The notes below the pieces were generated by a model, which saw nothing but the letters and a program-made list of their open reading frames with translations, did not search any database and was not told the DNA's origin. Of a stretch of DNA of 64,000 nt, positions 35,356 through 46,415 are shown one piece after another. The position numbers and the translations under genes are program-made. Where the stretch lies: contig JBBHKE010003230.1 of NCBI GenBank assembly GCA_037447655.1, positions 1-64,000 on the forward strand. The letters run 5' to 3'. Numbering within the stretch: the first letter of the stretch is position 1; each line of letters opens with the position of its first letter. The DNA is from Zygnema cylindricum. Taxonomy: Eukaryota; Streptophyta; Zygnematophyceae; Zygnematales; Zygnemataceae.

Positions 35356-36946
35356 GGAAAAAAGTGTAAAACACCACGAATCGTTATTAGTGTTAATATT
35401 ACTAATTCCGCGCCCACACATTTTGACCCTTAAGCTTAAAATATAATCAATAATTCGATTTCTTTCTTTTCGATAATTTTGGTACGTTTTTAGTTAGTGT
35501 TATCACACTAATTTGGGCAACTTTAGGTGGTGTAGTGTACCAAAGGTGAAAATTTAGTACAGTTACACCACGAATCGTTATTAGCGTCAAGGTTTTTTTT
35601 GCCACTTAAAACATTTTTTCTCCGTACACACTTGTCCGATTGTAGATGTGACGGTTGCGATTGAAAGGTAAAATTCTCAGCTTCCGATTGGCGGTCTCAA
35701 ATTGAGAATCTGACCAGTGACCAGTGTAAAGATCTTTTCAGTGGCGAAAAAAGCCTTGAGGATAATGACGATTCGCGGTGGTAGTGTACCAAATGTGACA
35801 GTCTATACTAAAATTGTCTCGTTATTTTGTGCAAAAGTACATAAAAAGTGTAAAATTACAGTGTCGAGACTGGAAAGTGCACTCAAATTTGATTCTTAAT
35901 AATAAAATCTGAGAAAAATCACGCTAACCTGTTCTAACACGTTTAAACGATAAAACTGTTCTGACATATCATGTTTAAACGATTACAGATATATTTAGGG
36001 TGCGTCCCCCGTGTAATCGGTACTTTGATAAAGTATTTTGGACTGTATTGAAGATTCTCAGTACTACTTTTGAAGAGAGTCCTTATGTGCTAAAATGAAA
36101 TCGAAACTTTGAAATGTGACGTTTGTAGACGTAGGTACAACTGATGTCGACTGAAGACGAATACGAAACTTCCGACGATTAGTGACGCCAACAAAAACAG
36201 CGACAATTGTAGACGTCTAGATTTTTGTGAAATTGTAGATGTTTAGGGTTTGCTTACATTGTGACGTCATGCTCACTTGTTACAACGTCGACGTCACTGA
36301 TTGAAGAACTATCCGCCATGGTTTCCCGATTTCGTTGTTTCTGCATTTTTAATTCTACTTGCCATTAAAAAAAAAACCTAAAAGTTGTAAAAAAATATTT
36401 TTCAAAGATCTTTCAATTTATACTTATATTGTCGTGTCTCATTGTAAAAAGTGTGAGATAAAGGCGATAGTGTGAGATGGAGAGGGAAGAGGGGACGACT
36501 TATGCAAAGGACCCATGAATAAAAGTGGAGGTTCAAGACCCCTGCAATTTTTTTTTCGTACATGCACGTGACAGGCACGGGAAAAAATAGCGTATACTCT
36601 CTCGTCCAAAAAATTTATCACTCGTGTGGCGCGTGCGTGGATAGTTTTTCATTCGCTGTTTGGGCGGTACTTTAACTCAAAACACCCCCTCGAGGTGATT
36701 TTGGATGAAGCTTTATGATGGGCTAGATTCTCTTGTTCGGGGGTCGAAAAGAGGAAAACGTCAAAATGCGTTCACATGACGACAAACATGTAGTACATTC
36801 AAAGTATAGAATTGACGTTACTGTACTTTGGTAAAATTGATTTTCTCGTACGGCTGAAGTTTTTCTCAAAGTTTCCTGAATTTTAGGGCAAAACGACAGA
36901 GAAAAGTCGATACTTTAATATATGGGGATGACCCCTGACATATATC
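35356..36946. other. No gene; short repeated blocks
   Basis: Direct repeat ACACCACGAATCGTTATTAG at 35371-35390 and 35565-35584; GTAGTGTACCAAA at about 35531 and 35782. No domain-bearing frame. Confidence 0.55.
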
Positions 36947-36954
36947 TGGTTTAC

Positions 36955-37757
36955 TAGTGTTGTGTATCGGTGAAAATATTATCGCGACAACACCGATAGC
37001 GATAGTTATCGATTATCGAACGGTCAGAGTTCCCGATATATCGGTCCGAGACCAACAAATTCCATATCGGCGATAACTTAACAAAATATAGTATGCATAC
37101 GATTGTACTTTATAATATATTGTATTATATTATTGACTTTATATAGGTTGGTATGCCACGTGTAAGAATTTGTTCCGTATGCAGTTTAACTGAAACTTAT
37201 TACGGATAGCGCGGCACATAAATGTTAACAAATTTAAAATAATAGTTTATAGTTCTAAAATTATATTACCGAAACGAAAAAAATAAATTACATTGTAAAT
37301 TTGTAAAATCAACCTTTATCGAAAACTAGACGAACAGACCAACAAAGCAAACCAACTAATCTGTCAGGCTGCCGCCATTAACTGCCATTTATAAAAAATA
37401 AATAACAGTCAAAAGGACTTTCTGGAAGGGGTACCCAAGTAAAACCCCTTTAAATTAGAAATAATTAAGGAAACATCTCGATTTTTTACCGAAATCGGGG
37501 GGAAGGGAGTCCGCAGCGAGTCCGGGAATAACACGTACAGTTGAGTGTACTGGCCGTACATTTATCTGTACAGTCTGTACAGATATCGTCGATAGTTATC
37601 GATATCGGTGTTATCGTCGATAATAACCCATAAATATCGGGTATTTATCGGCGATAACACCGATATCAATATATATCGTACCAATATATCGATTATCGCT
37701 TACGCGAAAAAAGGCCCATATCGGTTATCGGCAAATCCTGACCGATACACAACACTA
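36955..37757. mobile_element. hAT-like MITE
   Basis: 803 bp with 17-bp perfect terminal inverted repeats: TAGTGTTGTGTATCGGT at 36955-36971 and its complement at 37741-37757. The 8-bp target duplication TGGTTTAC lies at 36947-36954 and 37758-37765. TIR type and 8-bp duplication are the hAT signature. Both subterminal zones are dense in ATATCGG/CGATA motifs (36960-37080, 37580-37735), likely transposase binding sites. No coding capacity. Confidence 0.95.
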
Positions 37758-37765
37758 TGGTTTAC

Positions 37766-40204
37766 AATGTAGTATTATACTATTTTCATGACAAATACAA
37801 AGATCATACTCTATGCATACACAGTCATGGCCCATCACTATCGGACGCGCCTTTCGTATCCCGGAAAGTACACCACTATCGGACCCGCCTTTCGTATCCC
37901 GGAAAGTACAGTACTCAACCCTAACTTATACTACGCGACACACAAGTATACTTATTCCACTCTAGTTTCAAGGTGTCAATCTTGAGTCCATTCAACTTTT
38001 TTTTGGTTCAAATAAATGGAATATTTTTTCAATTTTTTGCGTCCCCGCAATGTTGGGAAGGAACATGGCAAATGAGATCAAAGTAAACTTTACCATAATC
38101 GTGTCCCACTTGACACCAATATGACAACACCATCTACCACTAGCAAGCAAAGTCGACGCCGAAAATCACTATTTTCCATCTGCCAAGTCAAGTAGATTCA
38201 TTTTGTTTTTGTTTACAATACTTTTTGTTAACGTCTTTATTCACCCTTGCCGCTTTTAGTGTTTCCCATTGAAAATTCAATTTCATCGTTTCATTTCTCA
38301 CAAAATCATTTTATGCAAGATCCATTTTCTAATATAATAAGAAACTTTGTGGGACACTTTTGCAATATTTTTTTCTGTTTTTCTCCATATTTTGGTGTTT
38401 TTATTCTAGATTTGTTATTTTCACATTTTAAGTCTTTTTATTTCAGCATGGCTAGTATTATAACAATAGCACATGGTCCTTCTCCAAAAAATGTTGTTGG
38501 TTATCTGTAAGAGGCACACATTGGTCATCAAAAAATTGTGTAACAATGGGTACCGATACACCATTGTTCAGGTAAGAATATGTTAGCGAGATATTTGATT
38601 TTAGATAAGGAAGCCATCAACAACCATTGAAAAAGAGGAGCTGAAAAATAAAACACATAATTCCCGATATTCCGACAACTATTCAGTCTTTTACAATGCG
38701 ATGTCCTACATGTTTTTGGTAGGTGTCGCCCTCTCAGTCTCACCCCTTTCACACATTAAGGCGTTCACTTGTTCACTCATATTCTGTCCTCTAAATAATT
38801 TAGAAAACTAAAATACATTTTCCTTTGATGTGTAAATAAATGTTCCAAACTGGTCCCAGCTTAAACAGAACAAAATTAAATACAGTACCACTAGAAGTAT
38901 AACACTCCAATTCAAATATCCCATGTAAGGGGATGAGGAAATCCCAAACAAAATCGTAAGGAAATCAAAATAAACAAAAAAAAACCAAAGGCCAAAACAA
39001 CCACCCACCACCCACAAGACAATTCGAATTTCTTTGTCATCCTCTATGGCAACAAAGTTTCTTGTTGGACTCTCAAAAGCGTTGATCAAAACCTGTGCGT
39101 TTTTTCAAATCCTATCCCACATTCTACGTCTCAAACTTCCACCTCAAGCTCCAAACAGATGGTGGCCGTAGAGAGGGAGGAATGGGGTCACGAGAAGTTG
39201 GTATCAAAGACGACGAGAGAGAGGAGGGAGACGAGGTGGCGGCGGTTGTGGCAGCACTACAAAACAAAGAGAGAAGAAGCTCCATCGTCAGTCACACTGT
39301 TCTTTGCCAGAAAACGAACAATGCCATTCATAAAATCGACTTCAAAGGATGGTAGGCATATATGAAATGGGTGAAGAGTATGGAGGTAGTAAATAATTTA
39401 GTGTTCTGAAGATTACTTTTTTTTTAACATATACCAATAGGCCGAGGTAGGATGGTTGAGAGTGAGCGCAACACACTAAAGAAAAGTGGAGAGGGAGGCC
39501 ATGAAAAGTTGAGAGGGTGGGAAGAAGAAGTTGGCGATGGCAAAGTTGAAAAGGGATGTGGGAGGAGGTCATTGGGTTTTCCATTGGGGAGTGGAGAGAG
39601 AGGTACAGGGAAGGTGGAGAGATTTTAAACAAGGGAAAATGAACGGGTATTTTTGCTGTATATACGTAGAATTACAGTTTTTTTTGTCTATATAACAGAA
39701 TTTTAAACAATGAATACCGACATCTTCTTTTGACCCTTGCTACATATTTGTAACATATAAACTTCTTCAAATCATGTAATTTTCATTTGAAGAATGGTTT
39801 ATTAAAATAGGAGTGTCGGAAGGTTGTATTTGGTGGAAAATTTCATAACACATCGATTTAATGCCGAATACAAACAAAGTTATTACTCCAACAAATACAC
39901 ATCTTTTTTTCCAAATGCAAAAAAAAAATCGCTGGTACATTGGTGCTTAATAATGGGAAAATTTATCGAATTTATTATCAAATGTCAAAGTTCAGCTTAT
40001 TGACTTTGGTTGGCAAATCCTACACTTTCACGCTTTATATCATTATAATCTTCTTAACTAGACGTTATTTTCATTTTGAAGATGCTTCTATAAACATCTT
40101 ATTGGTAAAGCAAGAATGAGAATAGAAGATAAAAAATTCGGCAATTCGTTGTTATTTCCACTAAAAAGACATTTTAGTGTGAGTCTTGTGAAAGGGGAAC
40201 CTAC
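37766..40204. other. No supportable gene
   Basis: Mostly AT-rich. 37836-37911 contains a 38-bp tandem duplication (CACTATCGGAC.CGCCTTTCG). Minus- and plus-strand frames at 39100-39630 are of low complexity and lack domains. Confidence 0.55.
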
Positions 40205-40488
40205 ATTCGCAAGTGAACTTGTTGGCTTTGTTGCTGTATCCTTCATTGCATGCGCATGTGGGTGACGTCACGTTGGTGACTTTGGAGCAAATACCGCCTC
40301 CCCCACAAGGCCCTCCTGGTTGGGTCGCATTGCAAAATGCTCCGCAACTGCTTTTACTTCTTTGTTTTATGGGTTTACACTTAGATGGAAGGTTTGAGCC
40401 AAAAAGGCAATTGGCTAATAACTCAACACACGTTGGGTGTGTATTGACTCTAAAAATTGGCCCGGTGAAGTAGTTGTTTGAAATAGAA
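40205..40488 (-). pseudogene. LRR-EGF exon, minus copy
   Basis: A 284-bp exon with consensus-like borders: acceptor TTTACAG before it (40491-40489 side) and donor GTAGGT after. It encodes the end of an LRR (SISNNYFTGPIF), a Cys-containing cap (HPTCVELLANCLFGSNLP), then an EGF-like module: CGAFCN, GGPCGGGGICSK, SPTCACNEGYSN, FTCEC. Such modules belong to extracellular parts of plant LRR proteins. The frame is fully open, but I find no neighbouring exons on this strand, so it is a fragment or part of a gene whose other exons I cannot recognise. Confidence 0.65.
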
Positions 40489-41282
40489 CTGTAAATATGC
40501 TCCAACAATGTAAAAGAAAGAAACTTGGTAAGCCATAAAACGTTATAACACTTTTGAAAAACGATAATAGTTTGAATGCACAAACTTTGATTCATGTACA
40601 ACAATTTAAAGAAAAGAGGCATACACTGAAATTCTCATATCACATAATCTGACTGACATATTTGTTATAAAAAACATAGCATCTCCACATGAAATGCTCA
40701 CATATGACATTATGATTGATTGATGAATATTGTGTTTGGAAAATACATGAAAGTTTGTCACTAATGATTTTGAAATTTTGTCGAGGTTCTTTGAATATGT
40801 CACTTGTTTAAAATCAAAACTATATAATCTGTCGTATTGAAAATCTCAAACACCCTAAAACATCGACCTTTTAAAAAAGGTTAAGAAAAAACAATGTAGG
40901 ATATAACTTTGGCTATTATCTCCAGAAAAACCCTCCAAAATTGCTGAATTGTACAATGTGGCCCGATTGTTTTTGCAACAAATTAATAGCGTTCTGTCCA
41001 CATTGTTGATGGGTATAAACTATAAAATTAATAAACAGAATAACAATAATCCGTAGAGCCATTAAAAACAAAAGACACTCAGAAACAGAGAAATGAAATG
41101 TTCTTCCACCACATGAATTTTGAAACAATTCCCCTCCCCCTCTTTTCATCCCTCTGCTACAGTTCAACAATTCCTGAAAAAATTAATGAGAATTACAAAA
41201 CTGTTGTTCTCACTTCCCATTTTCACAGCACATCGACCTCTACCCGGACCCCCACCCCGACCACTATCCTCCCCCTTCTATC
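40489..41282. other. No supportable gene
   Basis: AT-rich, possible intron sequence of the LRR-EGF fragment. Confidence 0.45.
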
Positions 41283-41719
41283 TGTTGAAATACAACTAAA
41301 GCAATTTTTAGTTTTCTACACTACTTTAGAATCCTACACGCTACGCTATTAGTTTAGAACTGTGGTTTAGCGTTCTACACTTGACTTAGTGGATTGTACA
41401 TACTTTTGTTAGTGTTGATGACTCTTTCATAAGAATCCTTTTTGTATTTGATTCCTTTAAGCGTAACTAGTTGTACCTTCCTAAATTACGCCTAGATTAG
41501 ATGTACCTTTTAGAGCCTTTTCGGCTACCATTTACTTTGTCTTACTGAAAGACTCCCTTGTGTCTTCGTGAAATATCATTCAATTGATAAGACAAACGAC
41601 AAACCTCCCTCTTATTTTCTTTGTTTGTCGCTACACTCTTTTGTCTCTTCTATCTCGACTTTTTCTTTTTTTTTGGCCTCTTTTGCTATTTTGTCATTTT
41701 AGCTCTTTTTTATTCAATA
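41283..41719 (+). repeat. E9 5' LTR
   Basis: About 437 bp starting TGTTGAAATAC; the 3' border is set by the primer-binding site. Confidence 0.65.
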
Positions 41720-41734
41720 GGTTATAGGCCAACC
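41720..41734 (+). other. E9 primer-binding site, half-tRNA type
   Basis: GGTTATAGGCCAACC, 13 of 15 matches to the E1 site, directly after the LTR. Confidence 0.6.
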
Positions 41735-41739
41735 CTTTC

Positions 41740-42441
41740 GTCTGCCTCAAAATCCGTTCCTTCATTTCAGGGCGACAACTACTATGATTGAAGTTTCAAG
41801 TCCAACATTTGTTTGCTTTTTAGAAAATTTGACGCCACATTAATGGCACAGTGATGATAACTGTCTTTCTTGCAGATGATACCTGTATTTAAGCCACTGA
41901 GTCTTTCTTGCCGCCAGTGCAGACACTTTAGTTGCCGTGCAGACACTTTAGTTGCAGCCCAGGCAGCTGTCGCTTTGTAGAAAGAAAAAGATAATGTTGC
42001 TCTTTCTCGACTTTTTTTTTTTTGAAAGGCCAAATTGCGAATCGCATTCGTACGGCGACATCTTGCCATGAAGCGTGGCAAACTGTGTAAAGAGCTTACG
42101 AATATGACACGTGGCCACATCGATTGGCACCACGTCGCCGATTCAACAGTGTTCAAAAATATCCCGAGAAATCTATGCTTGATTTTATTCAACGAGTTGA
42201 ATTGCTAGCTGGCCGCCTCAAGTGCATTAATTACAATGTCACGAATGAGGATTTGATAAGTAATATTTTGGGCGGCTTTCAACTTTTTTTTGACTCTTTC
42301 GCAAGTATAGTTAGTTTTGATGTCTCCAGTGTTACATTGCCTGATTTTACTAATCATCTTTTGAATGAGGAAAATTGCGTAAATTTATTTAAACCAGTCG
42401 TTTCTCTTTATGGGTCAGCGCTAATTTCCTTCTCCCGCTAA
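41740..42441 (+). pseudogene. E9 gag
   Basis: The N-terminal GDNYYD-SFKSNI has a stop for the conserved Trp. The open part (42124-42441) reads KSMLDFIQRVELLAGRLKCINYNVTNEDLISNILGGF, the UBN2-type gag C-terminal half. No knuckle is recognisable. Confidence 0.75.
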
Positions 42442-42929
42442 AATTCTTCCAATCTTGATATCTTACGTCCTGCAAATATTACAACAAGCGTGACCACGTG
42501 GTGGACGCGTGACCTGCATTGGCCAAAATACGTTAAAAAAAACGTACGGCAGGTAGACCGCGAAGACTTTCATCCACAAATCCAAATCTGAAGTCTTTTG
42601 CATATCCTCACGCCTCCACACCGCTCGTTGGTCCACCACTCGTTGGTCATACGGGTCACGCGACGGCCACATTCAATTTTAAGTACGACCTCCTCCACCA
42701 TGGTACCCTCCTAATTATTACTATATTTTGCGAATTCCGTCGGTTTCCAACGTACATATTTGTTATGGCCATTTAAATGGTGCTAGCCTAGCTTCGTTTG
42801 GAAAATGACTTGTACTTGGAATTGATCAATTTTATAAGAGCAAAATTGATTTTTTTCATGGTTGTGTTATTGGCAAGATGCCGCTCTTTCAGTTTCTTTC
42901 CTCTTCCTCTCGCTTTTCGCTTCCCTTGA

Positions 42930-43560
42930 TCTAATTCATAGTGATGTTTCGGTACCAATCCCATTATAATTCTTAGTGGTACAACATACTTTCTCACTTT
43001 TATCGATGACTTTTCTCGATTTACATACATTTATTTTTTACTCCATAAGTTCGAAGATTTTACTCATTTTTAATGTTTCAAAACACTTGTCAAAAATCAC
43101 TTGTCATCTCGTATCAAAACCATACGCATGGATAATGGAGGAGAATTTGTCTCAAATGCATTTTCTGAGTTTTTACTATCACATGGCACTGTATATCACA
43201 CATCTTCCCCTTACACTCCACAACAGAATGGTGATGCTGAGCGTTTAAACCGCAACTCTCATTGATATGGCTCCCTCTCTCCTCCATTTTGTTTCTTTAC
43301 CATCAGTTTTTTGGGCTGAATCTTTACTAACATCCATTTATATACAATCGCTCCCCAACCTCGTCTCTTTCTTACAAAACCCTTTTTGAGGCGTGGCATG
43401 GTCATAAACCGGATGTCTCTCACTTACGCATTCTTAGTTGTGAAGCCAATTATAAAACCGTTCTCTTTTCCAATGGTAAAGTTGATGCTCGTGCCATGCT
43501 CGATTTTTTGTGGGATATTCCCCTAATTCAAAAGCCTATTGCATATGGTGTCCCATTTCA
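42930..43560 (+). pseudogene. E9 integrase
   Basis: FIDDFSRFTYIYFL, RIKTIRMDNGGEFVSNAFSEF with the second catalytic Asp, and SSPYTPQQNGDAERLNR with the Glu. Stops occur near 43070 and 43262; the segment after (SVFWAESLLTSIY) is still recognisable. Confidence 0.85.
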
Positions 43561-44099
43561 CGTCGGTTAGTCACAACTTTTGACGTCTTTTTTCATTAAA
43601 CTCCCCTCATACGTATGTTTGTTCTTAATTTTTTTCTCACTTCTTTACTCAATTTATTCCCTCTTTAGGAAACTATCCCTACTAATTCTGTTAAAACTTT
43701 ACCTACGCCCCTTTTAACACCTTCCCTATCTATGCCCTCTTTAATCCCGCGGATACCTCCCATTCCCTTACGTGTTTCCACTTTTTCAGATTGTATTACT
43801 TCCTCCAATTTCGGCGATTTGTCACATCTAGTACAATCCGCAATTTCCGGTGGCCTCCCATTTGCGGTATAGTCCCCATCAAGTGAGGCTTTGGTCTTCC
43901 AAACAACAAATTTACCTCCACTATCTTTGGAAGTTTTGTCGTTGCCCTGATTGGTTCGCACTTCAGTTACTATTTCGTCGTTGACGCCACCTTTCGAACA
44001 AATTGCCCTACGACAAACTACGCGTCTTACTCAACCAACTTCGAAGATTTGCGAGAATCTTGACCACGCCAACCTTGCTGATGTCAAAGATCCTCCCAC

Positions 44100-45015
44100 G
44101 TTGATAGCCGTTTTTTGACAACCAAATGCCAACAAGTGGATAGTCGCAGCTACTCAACAGTACGACGCATTAATGTTAAATAATACTTGGACCCTGTATA
44201 CTCTTCCACCAAATCCGCGTGCGATTTGATCTAAGTGAGTCTTTAAAATTAAACTGTTGGCAGATGCATCCGTCAACCATCACAAAACACGTGTTGTTGC
44301 CAAGGATTACTTACAAACAGAAGGTGTTGACTACAACGAGAACTTTGCCCCAGTTGCAAAGTAAAGTTTCACTTCATCTGTACGATTTTGTCCCTTGCCA
44401 CCCTTCATTAGGGAGTTACAACAACTTAGCTTCAAAATTGCTTTTCTTTATGGCACTCTTGCAGAGGATGTTTTTATAGAACAACCACTTGGCTACGCAG
44501 TCACCAAGAAGAAAACTCGTCTGTCATTTAGTTAAATCTATTTATGGTTTTGACTTCATCCTTATGATTTTGTCCCTTGCCGCCCATCATGATAGGGAGT
44601 TACAACAACATGATGTCAAAATTGCTTTTCTTAGTACATCTTTGTCCACTACCGCCCTTCATGATAGAGAGTAACAACGATTTGACGCCAAAATGGCTTT
44701 TCTTTTTGGCAGTCTTGCAGAGGATGTCTTTGTGGAACAACCACTTGGCTACACAGTCACTAGGAAGGAAACTCTGGGAAAGAAACTCTTGTCAGTCATT
44801 TACATAAATATATTTATGGTCTTACACAGGCGCCAAGAGTGTGGCATCAAACACTTGTTGCAATATTAATTAACGAAGGTTTTAGGGAAATCAATGCACA
44901 TCTTGGAATCTATATCTGGGGTAGAGGTGACAAGTTAATCATTATTATCATTCACGTTGATGATTTAATTCTCGCAGGTCTAAATAAGACATTAATTCAC
45001 CAAGTGAAAGGAATT
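44100..45015 (+). pseudogene. E9 reverse transcriptase with internal triplication
   Basis: WIVAATQQYDALMLNNTWTLY, KWVFKIKLLAD, RVVAKDYLQTEGVDYNENFAPVAK, then the catalytic block FKIAFLYGTLAEDVFIEQPLGY. The block recurs three times (starting near 44385, 44565 and 44645; recurring TGTCC..TACCGCCC...AAAATTGCTTTTCTT) with interruptions. IYGLTQAPRVWHQTL and HVDDLILAG follow, with His for the usual Tyr of YVDD. Confidence 0.83.
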
Positions 45016-45021
45016 CTCTAT

Positions 45022-45540
45022 TGATATTTGAGTATTTTCTAGGTCTGTATTATGATAAGAAAAAGGTAGAGGGCAGTCTGCCTCTAACACCCTTCTCCAA
45101 GCCCCCACACTTGTAGTCACTAAAGGCTGGGTAGGGGTATAGAGCCATGGATACCTAAAGTCTGGGTAGGGATATAGAGCCATGGATACCTAAAGTTTTT
45201 TAGAGAGACAGGTAGCAAAAAATAGATAGGTTTACTAAACTTATTGACAGACCCAGGAATTGATCCTGGTATCTATATAGCCATGGATACCTAAAGTTTT
45301 TTAGAGAGACAGGTAGCAAAAAATAGATAGGTTTACTAAACTTATTGACAGACCCAGGAATTGATCCTGGTACCTATGGTTGGTCAAAGTAGCCGTTCGC
45401 TTTGTCCGTTAGGTCAAGGACCAGTGCTAGGGTATATGAGGTTTGATAGATATATATATAATCACGTGTAGACTAATTCATTAAACGAGGAATAATTACG
45501 TAGTGCATGGAGACAATTTTAGATAAAATGGAGTACAGTT
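45022..45540 (-). repeat. SINE-like dispersed repeat, copy b
   Basis: Partner of 13-395. On the minus strand, 45415 to 45345 contains TGACCTAACGG (A-box-like) and GGATCAATTCC (B-box) about 48 nt apart, and a perfect T-arm fold CCAGG/CCTGG with a 7-nt loop. A 101-bp tandem duplication (about 45181-45281 and 45282-45382) repeats the T-arm. The copy truncates E9. Confidence 0.5.
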
Positions 45541-45599
45541 TCCATGTATTTTATGAAACAGATATCGCGCATCTAATTTCAACACCTAGTTTTATAGTC

Positions 45600-46415
45600 G
45601 GTTTTGATCGAACGGCCACAATAGGTACCGCGATCACAGAAAGAGGTACTTTTGGCGTTTTTCGATCATCGCCACATCTAGTGACACGTGGCGTGATCAC
45701 ATTGGATTGTAACAACTCCGAAGAATACGTGAACAAATCCCGATTTGACACGTGTCGACATTTTGGCCATGTTGTACGATGGCCGTACAGAAAGTACATC
45801 GGCACCTGTACTTTTCTATACAACCCTATAATTTGATTGGTGTCGTATATCAATAAATAGAGTTTTAGAGAGGGAATAGGACTTAGAAAATTTAGTAGGT
45901 AGCAGCCTCTCTCCGAGAGAGCTCTTGTACAAAAGGTCAATTTTGACCTTTCATAGCTATCAAATTACTTGACCATTTTCAGTGAATCTTTTTTCTCAGA
46001 CTCAAGGGAGTCCAAGCTACACAGGGTGTAATCGGTCAGAGCTTTTGCCTGCCATGGTGGCTGCATTTCTAAGGGAAAGTCAAAGTGGGTGAATGTGTCC
46101 AAAACTCATATTCTAACTTTGCATCCTGTGGTGGAACTGAGCACATAGAAAGTCTTATTTCACAGAGGTGAAGATATAAATGGTCTCTGATTGTCAAGGG
46201 GTCAGTAATTTGGGTTTACATCAACTTGGAGTCAGCACTATCTAGAAAAGCTTCTTTTGGATCTGCGATTTCTGTGGGCAATGGAGCACACAGAGTTTTA
46301 AGTTATGGACCCACCATCTAGGGTGCATATGTTTGATGGAACAGACTTTACTTGTTGGGAGTTTATGATGGAGGGATTGCTTTTCGAAAAGCACTTATGG
46401 GGAATTGTTTCGGGA
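45600..46415 (+). mobile_element. Copia E11: LTR remnant, primer site and gag start
   Basis: Relative of E1/E2 on the plus strand. The LTR remnant shares GACACGTGGC..ATTGGAT (45700), the GACTC..GAGTCC and CTACAC hairpins (45998-46031) and ends at 46300. The primer site AGTTATGGACCCACC (46301-46315) is 13/15 to E1. Gag MDPPSRVHMFDGTDF, FEKHLWGIVSG stops matching at about 46415, where an LRR-like exon begins. Confidence 0.75.

Larger units (their letters stand above)
41283..45021 (+). mobile_element. Copia element E9, decayed
   Basis: Plus strand: 5' LTR 41283-41719 (TGTTGAAATAC...), primer site, gag, integrase, RT. It breaks off within RT, where the SINE-like repeat begins at about 45022. Many stops in every domain; no 3' LTR. 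Confidence 0.85.

Noticed and set aside
45345-45415. A functional tRNA gene on the minus strand
   Set aside because: The T-arm folds, but I see no acceptor stem, and the unit recurs as a repeat.
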